From positions 1 to 38,086 of the forward strand of contig NZ_LFLT01000041.1 in the NCBI RefSeq assembly GCF_001189955.1: DNA of 38,086 nt. Direction: 5' to 3'. Made by a program: the position numbers and the translations under genes. This DNA is from Herbaspirillum chlorophenolicum (GTDB lineage Bacteria > Pseudomonadota > Gammaproteobacteria > Burkholderiales > Burkholderiaceae_D). The notes under the pieces were generated by a model. That model searched no databases. It saw only the letters and a list, made by a program, of their open reading frames with translations, and was not told where the DNA came from. This document shows positions 17,090 to 24,645 of this stretch, piece by piece; position 1 is the stretch's first letter; each line of letters begins with the position of its first letter.

Positions 17090-18010
17090 TTACTTGCCCC
17101 AGGTCAGCACCAGCGGATTGAGCCGGCGCGCCACGCGCAGCAGGCCTTCGCGCACCTTGGGGTGCATCGGCGGTTGCGGATGGCGCAGCATGTCGGACTT
17201 GATCACGCCGCCTTCGAGCATCAGCGCCTTGCAGGCGGCCAGGCCGCATTGGCGGTTCTCGTAGTTGATCAGCGGCAGCCAGTTCATGTACAGCTCGGCG
17301 GCCTTCTCGGTGTCGCCGGCGAAATAGGCATCGACGATCTTGCGGATGCCGTCCGGGTAACCGCCGCCGGTCATGGCGCCGGTGGCGCCGGCATCCAGGT
17401 CGGGGATCAGGGTGATGGCTTCCTCGCCGTCCCACGGGCCGACGATGGCGTCGCCGCCCAGTTCGATCAGGTCGCGCAGCTTGGAAGCGGCGCCGGCAGT
17501 CTCGATCTTGAAGTAGGAGACGTTTTCGATTTCCTTGGCCATCTTCGCCAGGAAGGGCGCCGACAGCGGTGTGCCGGCTACCGGCGCGTCCTGGATCATG
17601 ATCGGGATGTCGATGGCGGCGGAGACGCGGTCATAGAATTCGTAGGTCTGCTTTTCCGACACGCGGAAGGTGGCGCCGTGGTACGGCGGCATCACCATCA
17701 CCATGGCGGCACCGGCGTCCTGCGCGGCGCGGCTGCGTTCGGCGCAGATCTGGCTGCCGTAGTGGGTGGTGGTGACGATCACCGGTACGCGGCCGGCGAC
17801 GTGATCCAGCACGGTGTTCTGCACCTGGGTGCGCTCCTCGTCGGACAGCACGAACTGTTCCGAGAAGTTGGCCAGGATGCAGAGGCCATCGGAGCCGGCG
17901 TCGATCATGAAGTCGATGGCGCGCTTCTGGCCTTCGAGGTCGAGCTTGCCGTTCTGGTCGAAAATGGTCGGGGCGACGGGGAATACGCCGCGGTAGATGG
18001 GGGTGCTCAT
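17090..18010 (-). CDS. L-2-keto-3-deoxyarabonate dehydratase-like enzyme (DapA superfamily)
   Basis: 306-aa TIM-barrel lyase. The Schiff-base lysine is Lys168 in YFKIETAGAASKLRDLI. Strings such as FMIDAGSDGLCILANFSEQF, VIVTTTHYGSQICAERS, MPPYHGATFRV and GPWDGEEAITLI match what I remember of L-2-keto-3-deoxyarabonate dehydratase (Azospirillum AraD) rather than dihydrodipicolinate synthase. That enzyme gives 2-oxoglutarate semialdehyde. ATG at 18010 has GGAGA upstream; a longer frame starts inside the divergent promoter. It is transcribed away from a LysR gene, which probably controls it. No arabinose dehydrogenase, lactonase or arabonate dehydratase is nearby, so the true substrate may be another 2-keto-3-deoxy acid. 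Confidence 0.85.
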   Translation of the reverse strand: MSTPIYRGVFPVAPTIFDQNGKLDLEGQKRAIDFMIDAGSDGLCILANFSEQFVLSDEERTQVQNTVLDHVAGRVPVIVTTTHYGSQICAERSRAAQDAGAAMVMVMPPYHGATFRVSEKQTYEFYDRVSAAIDIPIMIQDAPVAGTPLSAPFLAKMAKEIENVSYFKIETAGAASKLRDLIELGGDAIVGPWDGEEAITLIPDLDAGATGAMTGGGYPDGIRKIVDAYFAGDTEKAAELYMNWLPLINYENRQCGLAACKALMLEGGVIKSDMLRHPQPPMHPKVREGLLRVARRLNPLVLTWGK

Positions 18011-18160
18011 GGTGTCTCCGCTTGTGTTTGGGGTGGGGCTGGCCGGACGCCTGTGCTCCGGATGGCGACGAATATACGTCCGGCGGCTGGGGCTGTATAG
18101 TGAAGACTTTCCATCATGTGATCGCTTTTGCGACTCACCCTCCATTTCGCCGCCAATCCC
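18011..18160. promoter_or_regulatory. Divergent promoter region, dehydratase and LysR genes
   Basis: 150 bp between two divergent genes. TATAGT at 18096-18101 is a candidate -10 for the LysR gene, without a convincing -35. ATCA-TG-TGAT (18113-18122) is a short inverted repeat that might be part of a LysR site. Evidence is weak beyond the gene arrangement. Confidence 0.35.
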
Positions 18161-19126
18161 ATGAAACCCGCCTCCAGCCAGCAGAACCTCAACGGCCTCC
18201 TGTCACGCCTGCGCATGAAGCAGCTCCAGTTGCTGATCGCGCTGGATGACCACAAGTCCCTGCACAAAGCCTCCAACGCGCTGGCCATGACGCAATCGGC
18301 CGCCAGCAAGTCGCTGGCCGAACTGGAGGCGGTGCTGGAGGCGCAATTGTTCGAGCGCACCCGAACCGGGCTGATCCCCAACCAGTTCGGCCATTGCGTG
18401 ATCCGCTACGCGCGCCTGATGGCGACCGACCTGGGCGCCCTGTGCGAGGAAATGGCGCAAATCCGCTCCGGCCGCGGCGGCCGGCTGGCCATCGGCGCGG
18501 TGATGGGGGCGGTGCCGGAGCTGGTGGTGCCGGCCGTCAACGCGCTGCACAAGACCCATCCCGAGCTTTCCATCGACATCATCGAAGACACCAGCGTGCA
18601 CATGCTGGGCTTGCTGGACGATGGCCACATCGACTTGCTGCTGGGGCGCTCCAGCGTGTCGGACAACCCCGGCAAATACTACTACCAACCGTTGTCTGAC
18701 GAACCTTTGTCGGTGGTGGTGTCGAGCGAGCATCCGCGCCTGCGCAGCAAGTCGGTCAGCCTGGCCGACCTGCGGGGTTACCGCTGGGTCACCTATCCCA
18801 GCCATATGCCGCTGCGGGCGGTGCTGGAGCGTGAGTTCGACCTGGCCGGTCTGGACCTGCCGGCCGGCGCCATTGCCACCGCTTCCACTTTCGTGACGGT
18901 GGCGGTGCTGCGCCAGGCCAGCGACACGGTTGCCATCCTGCCCACCAGCGTGGCCGGCATGTTCGTCGACAGCGGCGTGCTGCGCATCCTGCCGGTGGCG
19001 CTGAAGTCGGTGTCGCAGACCATCGGCATCGTCACACGCAAGGGCGGCGAGCTGTCGCCGGCGGCGCGTTCCTTCGTGCAGCTGCTGCTGGAAGAAGGGG
19101 GCGGGCGCAAGCCGGCCGTTGCCTGA
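18161..19126 (+). CDS. LysR-type transcriptional regulator
   Basis: 321 aa with one N-terminal winged HTH (MKQLQLLIALDDHKSLHKAS, then MTQSAASKSLAELE and LFERTRTGL) and a C-terminal effector domain (LAIGAVMGAVPELVVPAV onward). The 'KQLQLL...HKSLHKASNALAMTQSAASKSL' pattern resembles the GbpR/PcaQ-type subgroup of LysR proteins involved in sugar and aromatic-acid control. I chose the ATG at 18161; a TTG 33 nt upstream would add residues with no HTH role. It is divergent from the deoxyarabonate dehydratase-like gene, its likely target, and is followed by a set of palindromes with no poly-T terminator. Confidence 0.88.
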   Translation: MKPASSQQNLNGLLSRLRMKQLQLLIALDDHKSLHKASNALAMTQSAASKSLAELEAVLEAQLFERTRTGLIPNQFGHCVIRYARLMATDLGALCEEMAQIRSGRGGRLAIGAVMGAVPELVVPAVNALHKTHPELSIDIIEDTSVHMLGLLDDGHIDLLLGRSSVSDNPGKYYYQPLSDEPLSVVVSSEHPRLRSKSVSLADLRGYRWVTYPSHMPLRAVLEREFDLAGLDLPAGAIATASTFVTVAVLRQASDTVAILPTSVAGMFVDSGVLRILPVALKSVSQTIGIVTRKGGELSPAARSFVQLLLEEGGGRKPAVA

Positions 19127-19207
19127 CTCCCCGCTTCATCCGTTATCCGCCGGCAGGATAACGGCCTGCACCGGAACGACCGGAAGGCAATACCTCCATT
19201 GCCGTTG

Positions 19208-19225
19208 TCCTGACGAAAGTCAGGA
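19208..19225. repeat. REP-like hairpin with GAAA loop
   Basis: TCCTGAC and GTCAGGA form a perfect 7-bp stem closed by a GAAA tetraloop and followed by TCCGG. The same core (TCCTG-x-CGAAA) appears in the longer hairpin at 32493-32522. This looks like a dispersed extragenic palindrome family of the genome; only two copies are in view. Confidence 0.55.
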
Positions 19226-19377
19226 TCCGGCGTCGTTCGCGGTGCACTCACAACCCCCGCACTTTTCTCCCTCTCTTCCTTTTTCCGAACGAAATCCAGA
19301 TGCCGTGTTGCCATCCGGCATCCTCGCCCGCGTTCATCTTTCGCATGCAAAAAATTAATCAATTGCTGAAAAAGTAA

Positions 19378-19400
19378 ACTGGTATAGTGATGATACCAGT
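19378..19400 (+). promoter_or_regulatory. GGTATA inverted-repeat operator over a promoter (NanR-type)
   Basis: ACTGGTAT (19378-19385) and ATACCAGT (19393-19400) are perfect 8-bp inverted repeats 7 bp apart. TATAGT at 19383-19388 inside the site is a candidate -10. NanR, a FadR-subfamily GntR regulator, recognises GGTATA units, and the operon ends with a NanR-like gene at 24646. I infer that this protein represses the operon here. The -35 is poorly defined (TCAATT at 19359-19364, spacing 18). Confidence 0.65.
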
Positions 19401-19607
19401 TGTGAGAGGGCGTCTTTTGTAAGGGAAAGACACCGCAACCGGTCATAACAGCGCACAGCGCGGCAACACAGGCATCAAGAAGCAGAAGAAATAAAAGACG
19501 GCAGCCAGGCGAGCGCAGGCGTTCGCAGCCCCCCGCAGATCCTGGCGCACAACACAACAAGAGAGGTTGTTGAAGGGCAATAGCCTCGCAACCTGCCAGG
19601 AGACAAT

Positions 19608-20945
19608 ATGCAAACTACCGCCAGCGCGGTCGAGAAATCGGCCATCCGCAAGGTCGCGATGAGGCTCGTGCCTTTCGTCGGCCTGATGTTCTTCATCAAT
19701 TTCCTCGACCGCACAGCGATCTCGTTCGCCGGTCCCAACGGCATGACCCGCGACCTGGCGCTGACCGCAGCCCAGTTCGGTTTTGCCGCGGGCGTGTTCT
19801 TCATCGGCTATGTGCTGCTGGAAATCCCCAGCAACCTGGCCCTGCACAAGTACGGCGCGCGCCGCTGGCTGGCGCGCATCATGGTCACCTGGGGCATCGT
19901 CGCCCTATTGTTTACCTGGGTCAGCAGCGTGGAGGGCTTGTACGTGCTGCGCTTCCTGCTGGGAGTGGCCGAGGCCGGCTTCTTCCCCGGCGCCATCCTG
20001 TACCTGAGCCTGTGGGTGCCGGCCAGGCACCGCAGTCACATCCTGGCGCTGTTCTATCTGGCGCAGCCGCTGACCATCGTCATCGGCGCACCGGTGGCGG
20101 CGCTCCTGATCGAGGCGCATGGCCTGTTCGGCCTGGAAGGCTGGCGCGTGATGTTCGCCGGCGTCGCCTTGCCGGCCATCGTGGTGGGCGTGATCGCCTG
20201 GTTCTACCTGGCCGACAAGCCGGCCGACGCCAAGTGGCTCAACGAAGCCGAGCGCAAGTGGCTCACCGCCGCGCTGCAGGCCGAGCAGGGCAGCAAGCAA
20301 TCGCAGCATGTGCCGCACGCCGCGGCGGCGCTGAAGAACGGCCGCGTATGGATGCTTTCGCTGGTCTACTTCGGCTTGATCTATGGCCTGTATGCACTGG
20401 CTTTCTTCCTGCCTACCATCATCGGCGGTTTCGAGACCCAGTTCGGCGCCAAATTCAACGTGTTCCAGAAGGGCCTGATCACCGCCATCCCCTACCTGCC
20501 GGCCGCCATCGCGCTGTTCCTGTGGAGCCGCGACGCCACCCGCCGCGGTGTGCGCAGCTGGCACGTCGGCCTGCCGGCACTGCTGGGCGCGGTCAGCATT
20601 CCGGCGGCGCTGTACATGCAGACCCCGGCCGCCACCGTGGCCGCCATCACGATAACCGCCTGTGCCATTTTCTCGGCCTTGCCGACTTTCTGGTCGATCC
20701 CGGCGCGCTTCCTGTCGGGCGCTGCCGCGGCCGCGGGCATTGCACTGATCAATACCGTCGGTAACGCCGCCGGTTTCATGGCGCCTTTCATTACCGGCGC
20801 CATCAAGGATGCGACCGGCTCCTACCAGGCGCCGATGTTCGTGGTGGGCGCGCTGATGCTGTTGTCGGCGGCGGTGATCTTCGCCATCGGCGCAGGCGCA
20901 CGGGAAGAAGTCCCCGAGCTGCAAGGCCGGGCGATCGTGGAATAA
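19608..20945 (+). CDS. MFS transporter, ACS family, probable D-apionate-type sugar-acid importer
   Basis: 445-aa 12-helix carrier with the ACS motifs FFINFLDRTAISFAGPNGMT, FFIGYVLLEIPSNLALHKYG and FLLGVAEAGFFPGAILYLSLW. LADKPADAKWLNEAERKWLT forms the central loop. It opens the operon that encodes an ApnO-like dehydrogenase, a RuBisCO-like protein and a sugar-acid kinase, so it probably imports D-apionate or a close branched or straight aldonate. CAGGAG precedes the ATG by 5 nt. The gap to the next gene is 52 bp without a terminator. Substrate assignment is from context only. Confidence 0.88.
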   Translation: MQTTASAVEKSAIRKVAMRLVPFVGLMFFINFLDRTAISFAGPNGMTRDLALTAAQFGFAAGVFFIGYVLLEIPSNLALHKYGARRWLARIMVTWGIVALLFTWVSSVEGLYVLRFLLGVAEAGFFPGAILYLSLWVPARHRSHILALFYLAQPLTIVIGAPVAALLIEAHGLFGLEGWRVMFAGVALPAIVVGVIAWFYLADKPADAKWLNEAERKWLTAALQAEQGSKQSQHVPHAAAALKNGRVWMLSLVYFGLIYGLYALAFFLPTIIGGFETQFGAKFNVFQKGLITAIPYLPAAIALFLWSRDATRRGVRSWHVGLPALLGAVSIPAALYMQTPAATVAAITITACAIFSALPTFWSIPARFLSGAAAAAGIALINTVGNAAGFMAPFITGAIKDATGSYQAPMFVVGALMLLSAAVIFAIGAGAREEVPELQGRAIVE

Positions 20946-20997
20946 AGCAGTCGTTGGATCATTTGTGCAGAGATGCAGTTTTGAACGGAGAGTCATC

Positions 20998-21828
20998 ATG
21001 AAAGAAAAAATCGCCTTGTTTGGCGCTGGCGGCAAGATGGGCGTACGCCTGGCCAAGAACCTCAGGAAGTCGGACTACCAGGTCGCCCACGTGGAAGTGA
21101 GCGAAGTCGGGCAGAAGCGCCTCAAGGATGAGGTTGGCATCGACTGCGTGAGCATCGACGCCGCGCTGGACAATGTCGACGTCGTCATCCTGGCGGTGCC
21201 CGACACCCTGATCGGCAAGATCGCCGCCGAGATCTCGCCCAAGCTGCGCGCCGGCGTGATGGTGATGACGCTGGACGCGGCCGCCCCCTTCGCCGGCCAC
21301 CTGCCGGACCGTCCGGACCTGGTGTATTTCGTGGCGCACCCTTGCCATCCACCGATCTTCAATGACGAGACCACGCCCGAAGGCCGGCGCGATTTCTTCG
21401 GCGGTGGCGCGGCCAAGCAATCGATCACCAGCGCGCTGATGCAAGGCCCGGAATCGGCCTTCGACCTCGGCGAAGATGTGGCCAAGGTGATCTACCAGCC
21501 GATCCTGCGCAGCTATCGCCTGACCGTGGAGCAGATGGCGATCCTGGAGCCGGGTTTGTCAGAAACCGTGTGCGCCACGCTGCTCTACGCCATGAAGCAA
21601 GCCATGGACGAGACCGTGCACCGCGGCGTGCCGGAAGAGGCCGCGCGCGACTTCCTGCTGGGCCACATGAACATCCTGGGCGCGGTGATCTTCAAGGAAA
21701 TCCCGGGCGCGTTTTCGGACGCCTGCAACAAGGCCATCCAGAACGGCCTGCCGCGCCTGCTGCGCGACGACTGGATCAAGGTGTTCGACCATGATGAAAT
21801 CGCGGAGAGCATCCGCCGCATCACCTGA
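20998..21828 (+). CDS. D-apionate oxidoisomerase-like NAD-dependent dehydrogenase
   Basis: 276 aa with an N-terminal Rossmann fold (IALFGAGGKMGVRLAKNL, GxGxxG type) and a helical C-terminal domain of the 6-phosphogluconate dehydrogenase-like type. The segment FVAHPCHPPIFNDET near the domain border and the LEPGLSETVCATLLYAMKQA helix match my memory of ApnO, which oxidises and isomerises D-apionate to 3-oxo-isoapionate. The next two genes encode the partners expected after ApnO. ATG at 20998 follows CGGAGAG; an upstream in-frame ATG at 20965 has no binding site. A tartronate semialdehyde reductase-like function is the alternative if the neighbours are ignored. Confidence 0.8.
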   Translation: MKEKIALFGAGGKMGVRLAKNLRKSDYQVAHVEVSEVGQKRLKDEVGIDCVSIDAALDNVDVVILAVPDTLIGKIAAEISPKLRAGVMVMTLDAAAPFAGHLPDRPDLVYFVAHPCHPPIFNDETTPEGRRDFFGGGAAKQSITSALMQGPESAFDLGEDVAKVIYQPILRSYRLTVEQMAILEPGLSETVCATLLYAMKQAMDETVHRGVPEEAARDFLLGHMNILGAVIFKEIPGAFSDACNKAIQNGLPRLLRDDWIKVFDHDEIAESIRRIT

Positions 21829-21835
21829 AGGCGCC

Positions 21836-21867
21836 CGGGCTGCGCATATCGTATGATGGGCAGCCCG
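21836..21867 (+). other. Intercistronic hairpin
   Basis: CGGGCTGC (21836-21843) and GCAGCCCG (21860-21867) form a perfect 8-bp stem around a 16-nt AT-rich loop that contains TATGAT. It lies between the oxidoisomerase and RuBisCO-like genes with no T tract, so an RNA-stability or translation-tuning role is more likely than termination. Confidence 0.5.
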
Positions 21868-21902
21868 TGTGCCGCATGAAGAACGAACACAAGAGACAGC
21901 GA

Positions 21903-23147
21903 ATGGAACGCATCTACGCCAGCTACTGGCTGGAAACCGGCGACGATCCCGCGCGCGCCGCCGAGGTTATCGCCGGCGAACAATCGAGCGGCACCTTCGT
22001 CGCCCTGGCCACTGAAACGCCCGAATTGAAGGAGCGCTCCGGCGCCCGTGTGGAGCGCCTGAACATTCTCGGCCACAGCAAGGAGCCCAGCCTGCCGGGC
22101 GGCATGCGCGCCGAGCGCTACACGCAATGCGAACTGGAGCTGTCGTGGCCGCTGGAGAACACCGGCGCCTCCTTGCCCAACCTGATGGCCACCATCGCCG
22201 GCAACCTGTTCGAGCTGCGCCAGGTGTCGGGTTTGCGCCTGACCGGGCTGAAACTGCCCAAGGCCTTCGCCGACGCTTACCCGGGGCCGGCCTTTGGCAT
22301 CGAGGGCACGCGCAAGCTGTCCGGCATCGCGCATGGCCCGCTGATCGGCACCATCATCAAGCCCAGCATCGGCTTGTCGGTGGAAGAGACGGTGCAGCAG
22401 GTGCGTGAGCTGGTGGCCGGCGGTATCGATTTCATCAAGGACGACGAGCTGCAAGCCGATGGCGGCCGCTGCCCGTTCGACGAACGCGTGCGCGGCGTCA
22501 TGCGCGTCATCAACGAACACGCCGAACGCACCGGCAAGAAGGTCATGGTGGCCTTCAACCTCACCGGCGACCTTGACCAGATGCGCCGCCGCCACGACCT
22601 GGTGCTGGCCGAAGGCGGCACTTGCGTGATGGCCAGCCTGAACTCCATCGGACTGATCGGCTTGCAGGAACTGCGCCGCCATGCGCAACTGCCGATCCAT
22701 GCGCACCGCGCCGGCTGGGGCTACCTCACGCGTTGCCCGCAACTGGGCTGGGACTATGCGCCCTGGCAGCAGCTATGGCGGCTGGCAGGCGCCGACCACA
22801 TGCACGTCAATGGCCTGCGCAACAAGTTCAGCGAACCGGACGACAGCGTCATCGCCGCCGCGCGCGCCGTGCTGGCGCCGGTGGTCGAAGGTGTGCGGAT
22901 GACTTCCACCATGCCGGTATTCAGCTCCGGCCAAACCGGCCTGCAGGCGGCCGATACCTATGCCGCGATCGGCTGCGCCGACCTGATCCACACCGCCGGC
23001 GGCGGCATCTTCGGCCACCCGCAAGGCGTGTCGGCCGGCGTCGAAGCGCTGCGCGAGGCCTGGGTGGCAGCGATGGAAGGCGTGCCGCTGGAACAGCACG
23101 CCAGGGGCAACAAGGCGCTGCAGGCCGCGCTCGGATTCTGGAAGTGA
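21903..23147 (+). CDS. RuBisCO-like protein (OiaX/OiaT type)
   Basis: 414-aa form IV RuBisCO-like protein. The active-site frame is kept: Lys153 in GTIIKPSIGLS, the carbamylation Lys179 with Asp181-Glu182 in FIKDDE, HAHRAG (266-271), a loop-6-type Lys308 in GLRNKF, and SSGQT/GGGIFGHPQG for phosphate. The second lysine of the IIKPK motif is Ser, so it is not a CO2-fixing RuBisCO. In apionate clusters such proteins act on 3-oxo-isoapionate 4-phosphate, either as decarboxylase (OiaX) or transcarboxylase/hydrolase (OiaT); I cannot tell which. I used ATG at 21903, where the conserved MERIYASYWLETG begins; earlier in-frame GTG/ATG codons exist. Confidence 0.87.
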   Translation: MERIYASYWLETGDDPARAAEVIAGEQSSGTFVALATETPELKERSGARVERLNILGHSKEPSLPGGMRAERYTQCELELSWPLENTGASLPNLMATIAGNLFELRQVSGLRLTGLKLPKAFADAYPGPAFGIEGTRKLSGIAHGPLIGTIIKPSIGLSVEETVQQVRELVAGGIDFIKDDELQADGGRCPFDERVRGVMRVINEHAERTGKKVMVAFNLTGDLDQMRRRHDLVLAEGGTCVMASLNSIGLIGLQELRRHAQLPIHAHRAGWGYLTRCPQLGWDYAPWQQLWRLAGADHMHVNGLRNKFSEPDDSVIAAARAVLAPVVEGVRMTSTMPVFSSGQTGLQAADTYAAIGCADLIHTAGGGIFGHPQGVSAGVEALREAWVAAMEGVPLEQHARGNKALQAALGFWK

Positions 23148-23152
23148 CGGCG

Positions 23153-24541
23153 ATGCAAGACCAGGATCGCAATGCATTGCCGCCAGGTTTGCTGCTGGCC
23201 TATTACGGCGACGATTTCACCGGCTCCACCGATGCGATGGAAGTGATGACGGCCGCCGGCTTGTCCACCGTGCTGTTCCTGCGCACGCCGGACCAGGCCA
23301 TGCTGGCCCGTTTCGCCGATGCGCGTTGCATCGGCATCGCCGGCTCTTCGCGCGGGCACTCGCCCGCGTGGATGGAGCAGCATCTGCCGCCGGCGTTCGA
23401 GGCGCTGGCGGCGCTGACGCCGCCGCTGATGCAATACAAGGTGTGCTCCACTTTCGACTCCTCGCCCGAGACCGGCTCCATCGGCTGCGCCATCGACCTC
23501 GGCGTGCGCGCCATGCGCGGCGACTGGTCGCCGATGGTGGTGGGCGCGCCGCGCCTGAAGCGCTACCAGATGTTCGGCAACCTGTTCGCCGCAGTCGACG
23601 GCGTGGGCCATCGGCTGGACCGCCATCCCACCATGTCGCGCCATCCCGTCACGCCGATGGCTGAGGCCGACCTGCGCCGCCATCTGGGGAAGCAGACCGT
23701 GCGCCGCATCGAACTGGTGGACATGGTGCAATTGCGCGACGGCGCCGCGCTCGCCCACGAGCGCCTGCAGGTATTGCGTGGGGAAGACCGCCCGGTGGTG
23801 CTGGTCGATGTGCTGAATGAAGAAACCCTGCGCGAAGCCGGAAGGCTGGTGTGGGAAGGAAAAGGCGAGGGCGTATTCAGCGCTTCGTCATCGGGTTTGC
23901 AGTACGCGCTGGCAGCCTATTGGCGCGCACGCGGCTGGATTCCGGCGCAGCCCTCGCTGCCGCAGGCCGGGCCGGTGCCGGCGATTGCCGCGGTCAGCGG
24001 CAGCTGTTCGCCGGTGACCGCGGGCCAGATCGCCTGGGCGCGCGGGCATGGCTTCGCCGTCGAGCGCATGGATTTGCCGGCGGTGCTGGCCGAGGGCACG
24101 CGCGAGGCGGAGTTGGCGCGGCTGGTCGCGAGCGCCGGCGAGGCAATTAGGGCCGGCCGCAGTCCCCTGGTGTTTTCCGCGGAGGGGCCGGACGACCCTT
24201 CGGTCACCGGTTTCGACGCCATTGCCCGCGATGCCGGCATGGCGCGTCCCGATGCTGCACGCAGTGTCGGCGTGGCGCTGGCGGAAGTCATGCGGCGCAT
24301 CCTGGACGCCAATGCGTTGAAGCGCATCGCCATCGCCGGCGGCGACAGCTCGGGCGAAGTGGCCAGCGCCCTGGACATCGCTGCCTTGTCGGTGTGCGCC
24401 GGCCTGGCGCCGGGCGCGCCGCTGTGCCGCGCATGGTCGGATAATCCGCGCCGCGACGGGCTGGAACTGGTATTGAAGGGCGGGCAGATAGGCGCCGGCA
24501 GCTTTTTCGGCGATGTGCTGGAGGGGCGTGCCGCCCCCTGA
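23153..24541 (+). CDS. DUF1537 (four-carbon acid sugar kinase family) kinase, OiaK-like
   Basis: 462-aa kinase of the two-domain DUF1537 family (OtnK, DtnK, OiaK). The N-terminal substrate domain has YYGDDFTGSTDAMEVM (about 18-33) and KVCSTFDSSPETGSIG. The C-terminal nucleotide domain has the glycine-rich IAGGDSSGEVASALDI and VLKGGQIGAGSFFGDVL. It should phosphorylate 3-oxo-isoapionate to the 4-phosphate used by the RuBisCO-like protein next to it. A GTG at 23144 overlapping the previous stop (GTGA) is an alternative start; ATG at 23153 has GGAAG at a good distance. A much longer open frame upstream is only the shadow of the previous gene. Confidence 0.88.
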   Translation: MQDQDRNALPPGLLLAYYGDDFTGSTDAMEVMTAAGLSTVLFLRTPDQAMLARFADARCIGIAGSSRGHSPAWMEQHLPPAFEALAALTPPLMQYKVCSTFDSSPETGSIGCAIDLGVRAMRGDWSPMVVGAPRLKRYQMFGNLFAAVDGVGHRLDRHPTMSRHPVTPMAEADLRRHLGKQTVRRIELVDMVQLRDGAALAHERLQVLRGEDRPVVLVDVLNEETLREAGRLVWEGKGEGVFSASSSGLQYALAAYWRARGWIPAQPSLPQAGPVPAIAAVSGSCSPVTAGQIAWARGHGFAVERMDLPAVLAEGTREAELARLVASAGEAIRAGRSPLVFSAEGPDDPSVTGFDAIARDAGMARPDAARSVGVALAEVMRRILDANALKRIAIAGGDSSGEVASALDIAALSVCAGLAPGAPLCRAWSDNPRRDGLELVLKGGQIGAGSFFGDVLEGRAAP

Positions 24542-24590
24542 TGCCGGATTGATGCCGAATCGGCGCAAAGTCAGGCCGGGCCTGGGATTG

Positions 24591-24616
24591 TGGTAGAGTG
24601 CGCGTCCAACGATACC
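24591..24616 (+). promoter_or_regulatory. Possible autoregulatory half-sites before the GntR gene
   Basis: TGGTAGAGTG (24591-24600) and GATACCT (24611-24617) repeat the two sides of the operator at 19378 (TGGTATAGTG and GATACCA), but with a spacer 8 bp longer. TAGAGT may be a -10. This would fit autoregulation by the NanR-like protein, but the match could be chance. Confidence 0.35.
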
Positions 24617-24645
24617 TAAAAACCTAGCCAGAGACAGCTTCTCCC

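Larger units (their letters stand above)
19127..19607. other. 480-bp gene-free stretch with stacked palindromes and a promoter
   Basis: No coding sequence is convincing here. In order it holds a 9-bp perfect stem (CCGTTATCC/GGATAACGG, 19140-19164), a 6-bp stem (GGCAAT/ATTGCC, 19186-19203), a GAAA-loop hairpin (19208-19225), then an AT-rich part with the operator-promoter at 19378-19400. About 200 bp of 5' leader remain before the MFS gene. None of the three hairpins has a T tract. The long leader may hold post-transcriptional control, but I see no known riboswitch. Confidence 0.65.

Noticed and set aside
17090..18010. Annotation as dihydrodipicolinate synthase (DapA)
   Set aside because: The same fold and Schiff-base lysine, but the motifs fit the 2-keto-3-deoxyarabonate dehydratase branch much better, and there is no lysine-pathway neighbour.
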